Under the pieces are notes generated by a model. That model was not told the origin of the DNA. It did no database searches and worked only from the letters and a program-made list of their open reading frames with translations. This document shows positions 17,866 to 29,766 of a stretch of 62,706 nucleotides of DNA, piece after piece. Numbering within the stretch: the stretch's first letter is position 1; the number at the start of each line of letters is the position of its first letter. Made by a program: the position numbers and the translations under genes. Source of the stretch: Clostridia bacterium (GTDB taxonomy: Bacteria > Bacillota > Clostridia > Christensenellales > Aristaeellaceae); contig JAFSOC010000034.1 in the NCBI GenBank assembly GCA_017447185.1, positions 1 to 62,706 of the forward strand. The letters are read 5' to 3'.

Positions 17866-17889
17866 GGAGGCCCTGAGGGCCTCCTTTTT
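17864..17889 (+). terminator. Terminator of leuS
   Basis: AAGGAGGCCC (17864-17873), TGA loop, GGGCCTCCTT (17877-17886) and a T-run. It starts at the leuS stop codon. Confidence 0.88.
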
Positions 17890-17915
17890 CGTCCAAAATT
17901 CTTCAGAAAAATTTA

Positions 17916-17944
17916 TTGACATTGTAATATTTCCGTAATAGAAT
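17916..17944 (+). promoter_or_regulatory. Promoter of the SH3/peptidoglycan-binding protein gene
   Basis: TTGACA (17916-17921), 17-bp spacer, TAGAAT (17939-17944). Confidence 0.85.
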
Positions 17945-17991
17945 AATTCTGTACAACTATGTACGACATCATGATGCTGAGGTGAAACTCC

Positions 17992-20169
17992 ATGACAAGG
18001 ATCTGCCGCCGAATCCTGTGCTTTGCGCTGGTTCTGATGATGGGCGCTGCGCTGCTGCCGGGTCTGTTTGCCGGTGCTTTCGAAGTGTCCGCAAAGGCTG
18101 ACAGCACAACGCTGGGCATTGTCCTGAAGGACGACGTAAACGTCCGCGAGGCCCCCTCCATGAGCGGCCACCGCCTGTGCAAGGCCTGGAAGGGCACCGT
18201 CTGCGAAGTACTGGGCACCGAGAACGCGGAAGGCTATGTCTGGTACCATATCCATATCCAGGACCTGGAGGAGAAGTTTACCAAGTGGTATTACGCCTAC
18301 ATCCGCGGTGACTTCTTCCGTTACCTGACGGATGAGGAAGCGGCAGCCTACGATCCTTCCATCACCCTGCCGCCCTCCGGTGTGACATACACTCCCAAGC
18401 CGGTGGTCACCCCGACCCCCGCGCCCGGCGAGGAAGTCGCCCCCGAAGGCACCTACGGCACCATCAATGACTGGGGCGTCAATTTCCGTGTCGCCCCCAG
18501 CAGGACCGTCATCCGCCAGCTGAACAAGGGCACCCAGGTGAAGGTCCTGACCATCCCGGCGAAGATCGACCGGTCCCACTGGTACAAGGTGGAATACGAA
18601 GGCGTAGTCGGCTACATCATGTCCGTCTACCTGACCGTGGAATACATCGTTCCCACCACTCCGACCCCCACGCCGGATCCCTCCGTCCCCACAGAAGTTC
18701 CCACCGCGACCCCGACCCCCGCGCCGGGCATCGTTACCCCGACCCCGGAACCGGAAGATCCGGACGTCCTCGGCTATGTGAAAACCATCAAGGGCAGCGT
18801 GAACCTCCGCGCCTCCATCGGCGGCACGGTCATCACCACCCTTGCCAAGAATATGACCTATCCCTACCTGCTCGAGCCCGTGAAGCGCGGCAGCTACATG
18901 TGGTACTTCATCAAGGTTGTGAAGAACGGCATCACCTACCTGGGCTATGTGCGCGGCGACTGCGTGAAGAAGGTCACCCCGGGCCCGACGGCCACCCCGA
19001 CAGCGGTCCCGACGGCCACCCCGACCCCCACGCCCGGTATCATCACCCCCACGCCGGATCCGTCCATCCCGACCCCGACGCCCACGCCGGAACCCACCGT
19101 GACCCCCTCGCCCTATGAGCCCACCGGATACGTCACGACGATCATGAACGACGTGAATATCCGCAAGAGCCCGGGCGGCGATATGTTCACCACCGCCAAG
19201 AAGAAGGGAACCACCTATCCCTACTACGGCGAACCCACCGTGAAGAAGAACGTCAAGTGGTACAAGATCTACTCCGACGATTTCAAGACCAAGGATCATT
19301 ACGGCTATATCCACGGCAATTACGTGGACGTGTCCGACCCGAGCGGTAACACGCCGACCCCGGCGCCTGTGACCCCCACGCCCACGCCCACCGCAGCCCC
19401 GACCCTCACGCCGACCCCCGGCGGAGCCAACGAGGCGGAATATACGACCCTGCGTCCCGGCTCCAGCGGCACGGCGGTCCAGATGCTGGTGGATGAGCTG
19501 ATCAAACAGGGATACTACACCGGTGCCACCACCAGCAAATATAACTCCAAGGTGGAGAACGCTGTCCGCGACTTCCAGCGGGCCAACGGCCTCACCGCCG
19601 ACGGCATCGCCGGTTCCTACACGCAGCACGCGCTGTTCAACACCGTGCCCATCGGCACCGCGGACCGCAACAACCTGACCATGACCCTGTATCCGGCCGA
19701 ATTCATCGACTGGTGGACCGGCGGTATCCAGGATCTGTGGACCCGCGGCAGCAACTACAAGGTCTACGACGTGCAGACGGGCATCGTCTTCTGGGCGCAC
19801 CGCTGGGCCGGCGGCAACCACGCCGACATCGAGCCCCTGACCAAAGAGGATACCAAGCGCATCTGCGACATGTACGGCGTGAAATCAGCTGACGAAATCG
19901 TGGACTCCAAGCACTGGTACCGCAGGCCCTGCCTGGTGACCATCGGAACGCGGACCTTCGCCTGCTCGCTGTACGGCGTGCCGCATAACTATCCGGACGG
20001 CGACACCATCCCGGACAACGATTTCAAGGGCCAGATGTGTCTCTGGTTCTGGCGGTCCTACAACCACTCCAGCAAGAAACTGGATAAGGACCACAAGAAC
20101 GCCCAGATCAACGCCTGGGAAAACGCCCCCAACGGCCACATCGGCGAAATCCCCACCAACTGGAACTAA
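17992..20169 (+). CDS. Exported SH3-repeat and peptidoglycan-binding protein, 725 aa
   Basis: Signal peptide (about 1-36), four bacterial SH3-like domains separated by Pro-Thr linkers (TPTPTP), then a PG_binding_1 domain (about 485-550: LRPGSSGTAVQMLVDELIKQGYY, VRDFQRANGLTADGIAG). The C-terminal domain of about 170 residues is rich in aromatic residues and conserved-looking His and Asp (HRWAGGNHADIEP, GVPHNYPDGDTIPDND). Such architecture points to binding and perhaps modifying the cell wall. I cannot assign the C-terminal domain to an enzyme class; it lacks an L,D-transpeptidase HxxxxxxCG-type signature that I can see. Start follows GAGGTGA; it has its own promoter. Confidence 0.85.
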   Translation: MTRICRRILCFALVLMMGAALLPGLFAGAFEVSAKADSTTLGIVLKDDVNVREAPSMSGHRLCKAWKGTVCEVLGTENAEGYVWYHIHIQDLEEKFTKWYYAYIRGDFFRYLTDEEAAAYDPSITLPPSGVTYTPKPVVTPTPAPGEEVAPEGTYGTINDWGVNFRVAPSRTVIRQLNKGTQVKVLTIPAKIDRSHWYKVEYEGVVGYIMSVYLTVEYIVPTTPTPTPDPSVPTEVPTATPTPAPGIVTPTPEPEDPDVLGYVKTIKGSVNLRASIGGTVITTLAKNMTYPYLLEPVKRGSYMWYFIKVVKNGITYLGYVRGDCVKKVTPGPTATPTAVPTATPTPTPGIITPTPDPSIPTPTPTPEPTVTPSPYEPTGYVTTIMNDVNIRKSPGGDMFTTAKKKGTTYPYYGEPTVKKNVKWYKIYSDDFKTKDHYGYIHGNYVDVSDPSGNTPTPAPVTPTPTPTAAPTLTPTPGGANEAEYTTLRPGSSGTAVQMLVDELIKQGYYTGATTSKYNSKVENAVRDFQRANGLTADGIAGSYTQHALFNTVPIGTADRNNLTMTLYPAEFIDWWTGGIQDLWTRGSNYKVYDVQTGIVFWAHRWAGGNHADIEPLTKEDTKRICDMYGVKSADEIVDSKHWYRRPCLVTIGTRTFACSLYGVPHNYPDGDTIPDNDFKGQMCLWFWRSYNHSSKKLDKDHKNAQINAWENAPNGHIGEIPTNWN

Positions 20170-20189
20170 AAATTTTACTACTGCTATTC

Positions 20190-20218
20190 AAAGGGCAGGG
20201 CAGAATGCCCTGCCCTTT
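20190..20218 (+). terminator. Hairpin between the SH3 protein gene and radA
   Basis: AAAGGGCAGGGCA (20190-20202), GAA loop, perfect complement (20206-20218). The T-run is short, so radA may also receive read-through; no separate radA promoter is obvious in this 69-bp gap. Confidence 0.7.
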
Positions 20219-20238
20219 CTCCTGAAAGGATTGAAAGA

Positions 20239-21609
20239 ATGCCAAAACAAAAAACCGTCTTTGTCTGCTCCGCCTGCGGCTATGAAAGCCCCCGCTGGGT
20301 GGGCAAGTGTCCCGGTTGCAATGCCTGGAACACCCTGGAGGAAACCTTTCCCTCCACCCCCGAAAAAGGCCCGGCCAAATTAGCGGCCAACCAGCGGCCG
20401 GGCACCGGCGCCCAGGCAACCCTCATCCGGGACATTCCGGAGGACAGCGCCCTGCGCACCAGCACCGGCATCAGCGAACTGGACCGGGTGCTGGGCGGCG
20501 GCATTGTGGAAGGCGGCCTGATGCTCATCGGCGGCGACCCGGGCATCGGCAAGAGCACCCTGCTCCTCCAGGTGACCGACCAATTAGCCAAAGCCGGCCA
20601 GCGGGTGCTGTACGTCAGCGGCGAGGAAAGCGCAAGGCAGATCCGCCTGCGGGCCCGGCGCCTGGGCGTGGAGAGCGACGTCTACGTCCTCAGCGAGAAC
20701 GCCCTGGACGCCATCGAGGAGAAAATCCGCACCCTCCAGCCGGACACCGCCGTCATCGACTCCATCCAGACGGTCTACCGGCCGGAAATGGCCAGCGCCC
20801 CCGGCTCCGTCAGCCAGATCCGGGAGAGCACCAGCCTCATCATGCGCCTGTGCAAGGAGACGGGAACCAGCGTGTTCCTCGTGGGCCACGTGACAAAGGA
20901 CGGCGCCATCGCCGGCCCCCGGATGCTGGAGCACATGGTGGACGTGGTCCTTTACTTCGAGGGCGACCGCCAGCAGGACTACCGGCTCCTCCGCGCGGTG
21001 AAAAACCGCTTCGGCAGCGTGAACGAGCTGGGCGTCTTCCGCATGACCGGCACCGGCATGCAGGTGGTGGAGAATCCCAGCGAGGAGCTGCTGAGCCACC
21101 GGGCCAAGGGCGCCAGCGGAAGCGTGGTCTTCTGCGGCATGGAAGGCAGCCGGCCGCTGCTGTGCGATGTGCAGGCGCTGACCAGCCCCACCTTCTACGG
21201 AACGCCCCGAAGAGCCGTGAACGGCGCCGACGCCGGAAGGATGGCGCTGCTGCTGGCTGTGCTGGAGAAAAGGGCGAATTTAAGAACGTATAATCAGGAT
21301 GTGTATATCAACGTAGCCGGAGGCCTGGAGCTCAGCGAGCCCGCAGCGGACCTGGCCCTCTGCGCCGCCGTGGCCAGCAGCCTGAAGGACAAACCCGTAG
21401 GCCCGGAGATCGCGATCATGGGAGAGGTAGGCCTGGCGGGGGAGGTAAGAACCGTCCCCCAGTGCGAAAGAAGAATTTCAGAATGCGCGAGACTCGGCTT
21501 CACCACCCTGATCGTCCCGAGAACCAACGCCGGAAGGGTGAAAGCGCCCGAAGGCGTCAAAGTGATAGGCGTAGATACCGTTGCGCAGGCGTTGAGTGTA
21601 CTCTTCTAA
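20239..21609 (+). CDS. radA: DNA repair protein RadA, 456 aa
   Basis: RecA-like ATPase that helps process recombination intermediates (branch migration). N-terminal C4 zinc finger (C10, C13, C24, C27), Walker A GDPGIGKST (99-107), RadA-specific KNRFG motif, and a C-terminal Lon-protease-like domain (about 290-456). Length and order are those of the family. Ribosome binding site AAAGGA precedes the ATG at 20239. It follows the SH3 protein gene and is ended by a strong convergent terminator. Confidence 0.97.
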   Translation: MPKQKTVFVCSACGYESPRWVGKCPGCNAWNTLEETFPSTPEKGPAKLAANQRPGTGAQATLIRDIPEDSALRTSTGISELDRVLGGGIVEGGLMLIGGDPGIGKSTLLLQVTDQLAKAGQRVLYVSGEESARQIRLRARRLGVESDVYVLSENALDAIEEKIRTLQPDTAVIDSIQTVYRPEMASAPGSVSQIRESTSLIMRLCKETGTSVFLVGHVTKDGAIAGPRMLEHMVDVVLYFEGDRQQDYRLLRAVKNRFGSVNELGVFRMTGTGMQVVENPSEELLSHRAKGASGSVVFCGMEGSRPLLCDVQALTSPTFYGTPRRAVNGADAGRMALLLAVLEKRANLRTYNQDVYINVAGGLELSEPAADLALCAAVASSLKDKPVGPEIAIMGEVGLAGEVRTVPQCERRISECARLGFTTLIVPRTNAGRVKAPEGVKVIGVDTVAQALSVLF

Positions 21610-21647
21610 AAAGATGAGCTGTGCAGTTTGCACAGCTCATCTTTTTT
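21610..21647. terminator. Bidirectional terminator between radA and the ABC exporter genes
   Basis: Stem AAAGATGAGCTGTGCA (21610-21625), GTT loop, complement at 21629-21644, followed by Ts. It serves both convergent transcripts. Confidence 0.9.
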
Positions 21648-21656
21648 ATTTTTCCC

Positions 21657-23473
<1,817 letters not shown>

Positions 23474-23474
<1 letters not shown>

Positions 23475-25369
23475 TACGCGTTCACCTCACTTTCAGAGTC
23501 GTTTACATTTTTGCGATCGCCGTCATCAGAATCCGCATCGGGATGATAAGACTGTATCTCCTCAATCTGCTGATACAGCCCGGGCTGTGCGCTGAGTTCC
23601 GCCGGCGTGCCGAACTGGGCCACCTTGCCGTGATCCAGCACCAGCACCTTGTCCGCCTTGGACAGGGTGGTGATCCGGTGGGAAATCAGGATGATGGTGG
23701 CGGAGCCGAACCGCTTCTCCAGCGCGGAGCGGATCTTCGCGTCCGTTTCCGTATCCACCGCGGAGAGGGAATCGTCAAAAATCATGATCGGCGTGGACCG
23801 GGTCAGCATGCGGGCAATGGCCGCACGTTGCTTCTGGCCGCCGGACAGGGTGACGCCCCGCTCGCCCACGAAGGTATCGTAGCCCTTGGTGAAGCCGGTA
23901 ATGGTTTCATCCAGGCAGGCCGTGCGGGCCGCGGACTTCATTTCCTCCTCCGGCAGGTCCGGCGTGGTGATGCCCAGGTTCTCCCGCAGCGTCCGGGAGA
24001 AGAGGAAGGGCTCCTGCAGCACGATGCCGATATTCCGCCGCAGGTGCGACAGCCTGATCTTCCGGATATCCGTTCCGCCGACGGTGATCCGCCCGCCGTT
24101 TTCAGGAAGGGGATACAGCCGGTCCAGCAGGTACATCATGGTGGATTTTCCCGAGCCGGTGCCGCCCAGGATACCCAGGGTGGATCCGGCGGGAATCGTC
24201 AGGTCGATATCGTGCAGCATCTCCGGGCAGCCTTCATAGGCGAAGGTCACATGCTCGAAGCGGATGTCGCCGTCCATGGGCGGCTCCAGCGCATTCGGAT
24301 CGTCCTTTTCCTCTTCCGCGTCCATGATATAGCCGATACGGTCAATGCCGACGCCGGCCTTGGACATTTCGGAAATCATGCGGCCCAGCTGGCGCACCGG
24401 CCAGACCAGCATTCCGTTATAGGAAAGGAAAGCGATAAACTCGCCGGCGGTCATGGGATTTTCCTTCCGCAGGCAGAAGATCACGCCGAAGATGACCACC
24501 AGCATGATCTGCACGCCGGAGAGGATATCCGCCGAGCACCAGAAGAAGGCCATCAGCCGGCCCAGCTTCACCCACAGGTTCGTGTAGAAATTGTTCTGCT
24601 TTCCGAAGCGGTCCCGCTCATAGCGCTCCCGGCCGAAAGCCCGCACCACGCGGACGCCGGTCAGGTTCTCCTGCACCATGGCGGAGAGCTTGCCTTCGTT
24701 CTCGTCGCATTCCTGGAAGCCCTTGCGGAACTTATGATGGAAGAACAGGGAATACCAGACGATAATCGGCAGCGGAATCATGGCAATCAGCGTCAGGGGC
24801 ACGTTCATGCTGAACATGAAGATCATGGACATGATCAGCATGAACAGGATGCGCACCAGGACGATCAGCTGCTCGGAAATGAAGTTCCGCGTTGTGTCGA
24901 TATCCGATGTACAGCGCTGGATGATATCGCCGGTATGGTTCTGCATATGCCACTGGAAGGGCAGCCGCTCGATATGATTGAACAGCGTATCCCGCATGTT
25001 CTTCACCAGGGTTTCGCCGCCCCTTGCGTTGAACACACGGAAACAGTAGGTGGAAGCGGCCTTGAACAGGGCCACCACCACCACGGCCAGCGCCATGATC
25101 CACAGGTTCCGCCGCAGGTACTCCGGCCCGCCGAAGGCTTCCACCAGGGAGCGGACGAAGGGGCTCAGGTCGTCCATGGGCGCGGAGCCCACCACGTTGT
25201 CCACGGCGACGCGGACGATCTGGGGCATCACGGTTTCCGTGAAGCCGATGATCGCCGCGCAGAGCATGGCGATAATGAAGAAGGCTTTGCTTCCTTTTAA
25301 GAATTGGAGGATCAGTTTGCCCCGGCCCGGCCGGGGCTGGGGATCCGTTGTCTTTGTATTTGTTTCCAT
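23474..25369 (-). CDS. ABC exporter half-transporter with degenerate Walker B, 631 aa
   Basis: Partner of the 605-aa half. Six-helix transmembrane domain (about 25-330), Walker A GGTGSGKST (about 403), canonical LSGGQKQR signature, but Walker B reads IFDDSLSAVD with Asp in place of the catalytic Glu. Its ATP-binding site is therefore expected to bind but hydrolyse poorly, while its LSGGQ completes the active site of the partner. The start at 25369 has GGAGAG upstream. The two genes form an operon with a one-base overlap. Confidence 0.93.
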
Positions 25370-25441
25370 GGGAATCTCTCCTCAAATAATTGCAGGTCGT
25401 AAGATTCCTCGGATATTAGTCCGGACAATTCGGAAGAAAGC

Positions 25442-25477
25442 ATAAAATGCCCGCTTCCGGTTCTCCGAAAGCGGGCA
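25442..25477 (-). terminator. Terminator of the gap gene
   Basis: TGCCCGCTTYCGG-type stem (25448-25459 with 25464-25477) followed on the minus strand by TTTTA. Confidence 0.75.
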
Positions 25478-25556
25478 CATTAATCGCTACTTATCTAATA
25501 CTTCTGATGCATCCACCTTTCCGGCGGCGCAGGGAAACTTCAGTAATCTAAATTAA

Positions 25557-26588
25557 TTACTTCAGTTCGGCGAAGTACTTGATGGTGCGGACCATCTGGC
25601 TGGTGTAGCTGTTCTCATTGTCGTACCAGGACACGACCTGCACCTGATAGGTGTCGTCGTCGATCTTGGTGACCATGGTCTGGTTGGCATCGAACAGAGA
25701 GCCATAGGTCATGCCGATAATATCGGAGGAAACCAGTTTCTCAGTGGTGTAGCCGAAGGATTCGGAGCTCTGCGCCTTCATGGCGGCGTTGATCGCTTCC
25801 TTGGTGACATCCTTGCCCTTCACGACGGCCACCAGGATGGTGGTGGAGCCGGTGGGAACCGGGACGCGCTGGGCGGAGCCGATCAGCTTGCCGTTCAGTT
25901 CGGGGATAACCAGGCCGATGGCCTTGGCAGCACCGGTGCTGTTGGGCACGATGTTGGCGGCGCCGGCACGGGCACGCTGCAGGTCGCCCTTGCGATGCGG
26001 GCCGTCCAGGATCATCTGATCGCCGGTGTAGGCATGAACGGTGGTCATGATACCGCTCAGGATCGGGAAGTTGTCGTTCAGAGCCTTGGTCATGGGAGCC
26101 AGGCAGTTGGTGGTGCAGCTGGCTGCGGAGATGACCTTGTCTTCAGGCTTCAGGGTGTTGTGGTTGACGTTGTAAACGATGGTGGGCAGATCGTTGCCCG
26201 CGGGAGCGGAGATAACGACCTTCTTGGCGCCGGCTTCGATATGAGCCATGGCCTTTTCCTTGGAGGTGTAGAAACCGGTGCACTCGAGCACGACGTCTAC
26301 GCCCAGCTGGCCCCAGGGGCACTCTTTGGCATCCTTGATGGCATAGATGGTGATCTCTTTGCCGTCAACGATGATGGAATTCTCGGTCGCTTCGACGGTG
26401 TGCTTATTCTCGCCGATGACGCCGCAGTAGCCCTTCTGCGCGGTATCATACTTGAGCAGGTGAGCCAGCATGGCGGGGCTGGTCAGGTCGTTGATCGCGA
26501 CAACTTCGTAGCCCTCAGCACCGAACATCTGACGGAAGGCAAGACGGCCGATCCGTCCGAAACCATTAATTGCAACTTTCACTGCCAT
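25557..26588 (-). CDS. gap: Glyceraldehyde-3-phosphate dehydrogenase, type I, 343 aa
   Basis: NAD-dependent glycolytic enzyme that oxidises glyceraldehyde 3-phosphate to 1,3-bisphosphoglycerate. NAD-binding motif INGFGRIGR (7-15), active-site cysteine C158 in SAASCTTNC, and the conserved C-terminal [13 protein letters not shown]. Normal length. The ATG at 26588 follows AAGGAGG; upstream in-frame codons include the promoter region and are excluded. It has its own promoter and terminator. Only one glycolytic gene is present here, so there is no gap-pgk-tpi operon at this locus. Confidence 0.97.
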   Translation of the reverse strand: MAVKVAINGFGRIGRLAFRQMFGAEGYEVVAINDLTSPAMLAHLLKYDTAQKGYCGVIGENKHTVEATENSIIVDGKEITIYAIKDAKECPWGQLGVDVVLECTGFYTSKEKAMAHIEAGAKKVVISAPAGNDLPTIVYNVNHNTLKPEDKVISAASCTTNCLAPMTKALNDNFPILSGIMTTVHAYTGDQMILDGPHRKGDLQRARAGAANIVPNSTGAAKAIGLVIPELNGKLIGSAQRVPVPTGSTTILVAVVKGKDVTKEAINAAMKAQSSESFGYTTEKLVSSDIIGMTYGSLFDANQTMVTKIDDDTYQVQVVSWYDNENSYTSQMVRTIKYFAELK

Positions 26589-26640
26589 GGAAAAAAACCT
26601 CCTTAAAATGATCACGTTCTCGGAATCAGTTCCAACGGCT

Positions 26641-26669
26641 ATTCTACCTTTTTTCACGCGGATTTGCAA
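26641..26669 (-). promoter_or_regulatory. Promoter of gap
   Basis: TTGCAA (complement of 26664-26669), 17-bp spacer, TAGAAT (complement of 26641-26646). Confidence 0.65.
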
Positions 26670-26736
26670 CCTTTTTTTCCATGATTCCGGGATTTGCAAA
26701 AACCGGTCGGAATTGTTCCTGTTTTCCGCATTTTTC

Positions 26737-26765
26737 TTGACTTCAGCATGGATGAATGATATCCT
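26737..26765 (+). promoter_or_regulatory. Promoter of the sugar-isomerase-like gene
   Basis: TTGACT (26737-26742), 17-bp spacer, TATCCT (26760-26765), with a TG two bases before the -10. Confidence 0.65.
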
Positions 26766-26818
26766 TACTTTTACAGGCAAAACTCGCAATTTGATTATTT
26801 TGGAGGAGGATTCAACTC

Positions 26819-28303
26819 ATGGAAAACATCCCTGTTGTTAAACTCGGTCTGGTCGCCGTATCCCGCGACTGTTTCCCCATCGCCCTGAGCGAGAAGCGCC
26901 GCGCCGCCATCGCTGCGAAGCTGGCTAAGAAAAAGGTCAATTTCGTGGAGATCAAGACCACGGTGGAAAATGAAAAAGACATGCTGAAGGCTGTCGACGA
27001 ACTGAAGGCCAATGGCTGCAACGCCGCCTGCGTCTTCCTCGGCAACTTCGGCCCCGAAACTCCTGAAACACTGATCGCCAAGTACTTCGACGGCCCCTGC
27101 ATGTTCGTTGCGGCGGCGGAAGGCGACGGCGACATGATCAACGGCCGCGGCGACGCCTACTGCGGCATGCTGAACTGCTCCTACAACCTGGGCATGCGCC
27201 ACCTGAAGGGCTACATTCCGGAATATCCGGTGGGCAACGCGGATGAGCTGACCAAGAAGATCGTTGAATTCTTCCCGATCGCCCGCGTGATCCTGGGCCT
27301 GAAGAACCTCAAGATCATCACCTTCGGACCCCGTCCCCAGGACTTCTTCGCCTGCAACGCCCCGATCAAGGGCCTGTACGAACTGGGCATCGAAATCGAA
27401 GAGAACAGCGAACTCGATCTGCTGGTGAGCTACAAGGAGCACGCCGGCGACAAGCGGATCAAGAAGGTCGCTGCCGACATGGCCAAGGAAATGGGCAAAG
27501 GCAAGTACTATCCCGAAATGAACGAGCGCATGGCGCAGTTCGAACTGACCCTGCTGGACTGGGCAGAAGCCCACAAGGGATCCAAGCAGTATGTGGCCTT
27601 CGCCGACAAGTGCTGGCCCGCTTTCCCGAGCCAGTTCGGCTTTGAGCCCTGCTACGTGAACAGCCGCCTGGCTTCCCGCGGGATCCCGGTCAGCTGCGAA
27701 GTGGATATCTACGGCGCTCTGAGCGAATACATCGGCGCCTGCCTGACCGGCGACGCGGTCACCCTGCTGGACATCAACAACAGCGTGCCGGAATACATCT
27801 ACGACAAGGATATCAAGGGCAAGTTCAAGTACAGCCTGACCGATACCTTCATGGGCTTCCACTGCGGCAACACCCCGAGCTGCAAGATGTGCTCCGACCG
27901 GGCCATCAAGTACCAGCTGATCCAGCACCGCCTGCTCGAGCCCGAAGGAAGCGAACCGGATTTCACCCGCGGCACGCTGGAAGGCGACATCGCGGCCAGC
28001 CCGATCACCTTCTACCGCCTGCAGTGCGACAGTGACGGCATCGTCCGCGCCTACATCGCGGAAGGCGAAGTGCTGCCCGTGAAGACCCAGTCCTTCGGCG
28101 GCATCGGCATCTTCGCCATCAAGGAAATGGGCCGCTTCTACCGCCACGTGCTGGTGCAGAAGCGCTATCCGCACCACGGCGCGGTTGCTTTCGCCCACTG
28201 CGCGAAGCTGCTGTTCGAAGTGTTCAAGTACCTGGGCGTGCAGGACATCGCCTGGAACCAGCCCAAGACCCTGCCTTATCCCACGGAGAATCCCTGGGCG
28301 TAA
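26819..28303 (+). CDS. L-fucose/L-arabinose isomerase-family protein, 494 aa
   Basis: Full-length member of the FucI/AraA-like superfamily, which interconverts aldoses and ketoses with a divalent metal. Typical segments are seen: an N-terminal Rossmann-like half, CEVDIYGALSEYIG (about 297-310), LDINN and FHCGNTPSC (about 344-352), and a C-terminal QSFGG with a His-rich YPHHGAVAF region. It is not close enough to canonical FucI or AraA for a gene symbol, and no kinase, aldolase or transporter for a deoxysugar sits beside it. Start at 26819 has GGAGGAGG. It is monocistronic with its own promoter and terminator. Confidence 0.85.
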   Translation: MENIPVVKLGLVAVSRDCFPIALSEKRRAAIAAKLAKKKVNFVEIKTTVENEKDMLKAVDELKANGCNAACVFLGNFGPETPETLIAKYFDGPCMFVAAAEGDGDMINGRGDAYCGMLNCSYNLGMRHLKGYIPEYPVGNADELTKKIVEFFPIARVILGLKNLKIITFGPRPQDFFACNAPIKGLYELGIEIEENSELDLLVSYKEHAGDKRIKKVAADMAKEMGKGKYYPEMNERMAQFELTLLDWAEAHKGSKQYVAFADKCWPAFPSQFGFEPCYVNSRLASRGIPVSCEVDIYGALSEYIGACLTGDAVTLLDINNSVPEYIYDKDIKGKFKYSLTDTFMGFHCGNTPSCKMCSDRAIKYQLIQHRLLEPEGSEPDFTRGTLEGDIAASPITFYRLQCDSDGIVRAYIAEGEVLPVKTQSFGGIGIFAIKEMGRFYRHVLVQKRYPHHGAVAFAHCAKLLFEVFKYLGVQDIAWNQPKTLPYPTENPWA

Positions 28304-28310
28304 GTTTAGT

Positions 28311-28341
28311 AAAAAAGACTGCCACAAGGCAGTCTTTTTTT
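28311..28341 (+). terminator. Terminator of the sugar-isomerase-like gene
   Basis: AAAAAAGACTGCC (28311-28323), ACAA loop, complement (28328-28340), T-run. Confidence 0.9.
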
Positions 28342-28351
28342 GAGGTTATAT

Positions 28352-29575
28352 ATGCGCAAAGTAGTATTAGTCTCCCTGGACGCGTTCTTCTACGCCGACA
28401 CCTTCCGAATTTCCCCGGACGGCTTCCTTTCCCGCATGTTCCGTGAGGGCGCCTTCTGCCGCCGGGTGGAAACCATTTTCCCGGCCTTAACCTACCCGAT
28501 CCACGTGACCATGATCACCGGCTGCGAACCGGACAAAACCGGCGTGGGCCAGAACCAGCCGCCCCAGCCCGGCGTACCCCAGGACATGCGGGTCTGGTAC
28601 TGGGAGCGCAAAAACATCCGGGTGCCCACCCTTTTCGACGCGGTAAAATCCGCCGGCGGCCGCAGCTGCTCCATTTTCTGGCCCGTGGCCTGCCGCAACA
28701 AGGCGGCCCGCTGGTGCGTGCCGGAAGTGCACCCCCTGCGGGGCGAAAACCCGGTGATGAAGGCCCTGCGCTACGGCAACGCCGCCTTTGAGCTGCTGGC
28801 GGAAGCGAAATTCGGCTCCCTGCGGCAGGGCATCTCCGAGCCTGGGCTGAGCAACTTCGCCGCGGCAGTGGCCGCGAACGTGATCCGCCGCCATAAGCCG
28901 AAATTCTCCGCCATCCACTTCATCGACCTGGACGAAGCCCGCCACAAGCACGGCGTCTTCAGCCCGGAGGCCCTGGCGGCCCTGGAGCGGAACGACGCCC
29001 GCCTGGAGCAGCTCTGGCAGGCCATGCAGGCAACCCCGGGCATGGAGGACGCCCTGCTCATCGCCGTCAGCGACCACGGGCAGGAGGACATCACCGAAAC
29101 CGTGAACCTGACAAAGAAACTCGCAGAATACGGCCTGGATCGGGAACTCTTCGTCCAGAGCAACGGCATGAGCGCCTGCTTCTTCCCCGGCCCCGGATAT
29201 TCCGGCCACGCAGATCCCGAAAAGCTCCTGCCGCCGGACAAACTTGACGACCTGGGCATCTCCCGCCTGTACACCAGGGCGGACCTGGACGCGATGCACG
29301 CCGTGGAAGGCCCCCTCTTCGCCGCGGAAGCAAAGCCCGGCGTGGTTTTCTCCGACGCCCTGGACGAGGAAAAGCGGGAAGCTGCCACCCACGGCTTCGG
29401 CCCCGGCCGGGAGGCGGACCTGTGCCTCTTCGCCGTCCGCGGAAAAGGCATTAAGGAAGGTGTGGAAATCCCCGCTATGCATATGCGGGATGTGGGGCCC
29501 ACCATCGCCGGATTCATGGGCCTTGAGCTGCAGGAGGCCGACGGTATCGACCGCTCCGCCGAATTCCTGGCTTAA
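28352..29575 (+). CDS. Type I phosphodiesterase/nucleotide pyrophosphatase-like protein, 407 aa
   Basis: Alkaline-phosphatase-superfamily hydrolase. Metal ligands and nucleophile typical of NPP enzymes are visible: Asp in SLDAF (about 9), a Thr nucleophile in ALTYPIHVTMITG (about 49), DLDEARHKHG (about 192-201), SDHGQ (about 236) and a late ATHGFGPGRE His. No signal peptide, so it is likely cytoplasmic. Family members hydrolyse phosphodiester or phosphomonoester bonds in nucleotides or lipid headgroups; the substrate here is unknown. Start at 28352 follows GAGGT; it lies just behind the terminator of the isomerase-like gene. Confidence 0.88.
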   Translation: MRKVVLVSLDAFFYADTFRISPDGFLSRMFREGAFCRRVETIFPALTYPIHVTMITGCEPDKTGVGQNQPPQPGVPQDMRVWYWERKNIRVPTLFDAVKSAGGRSCSIFWPVACRNKAARWCVPEVHPLRGENPVMKALRYGNAAFELLAEAKFGSLRQGISEPGLSNFAAAVAANVIRRHKPKFSAIHFIDLDEARHKHGVFSPEALAALERNDARLEQLWQAMQATPGMEDALLIAVSDHGQEDITETVNLTKKLAEYGLDRELFVQSNGMSACFFPGPGYSGHADPEKLLPPDKLDDLGISRLYTRADLDAMHAVEGPLFAAEAKPGVVFSDALDEEKREAATHGFGPGREADLCLFAVRGKGIKEGVEIPAMHMRDVGPTIAGFMGLELQEADGIDRSAEFLA

Positions 29576-29605
29576 GTGTCATTTATCACCAAATTACTTC
29601 CCAAA

Positions 29606-29648
29606 ACCGCCGCACAGTGGGGATAAACCCCATTCCGGCGGTATTTTT
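29606..29648 (+). terminator. Terminator of the phosphodiesterase gene
   Basis: Outer stem ACCGCCG (29606-29612) with CGGCGGT (29636-29642), inner TGGGG/CCCCA, then ATTTTT. Confidence 0.85.
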
Positions 29649-29691
29649 CTGCCAAAATATGGCGCCAAAGTGTGGAATCCATGCCATAAAA

Positions 29692-29728
29692 TTGACAGAA
29701 AGGGAAAAAGATGTTAAATTGTGGATAA
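29692..29728 (+). promoter_or_regulatory. Promoter of the MBL-fold gene overlapping a DnaA box
   Basis: TTGACA (29692-29697), 17-bp spacer, TAAATT (29715-29720). A perfect DnaA box, TGTGGATAA, lies at 29720-29728, directly at the predicted transcription start, so DnaA binding could repress this promoter. Confidence 0.7.
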
Positions 29729-29766
29729 CGAAGGACAATGATCTCAATCAGGAGGCGGATTGCGTT

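Noticed and set aside
15421-19821. A 1466-codon open frame on the minus strand opposite leuS and the SH3 protein gene
   Set aside because: It is the antisense shadow of two well-identified GC-rich genes, has no ribosome binding site and gives low-complexity His/Gly/Val-rich translation.
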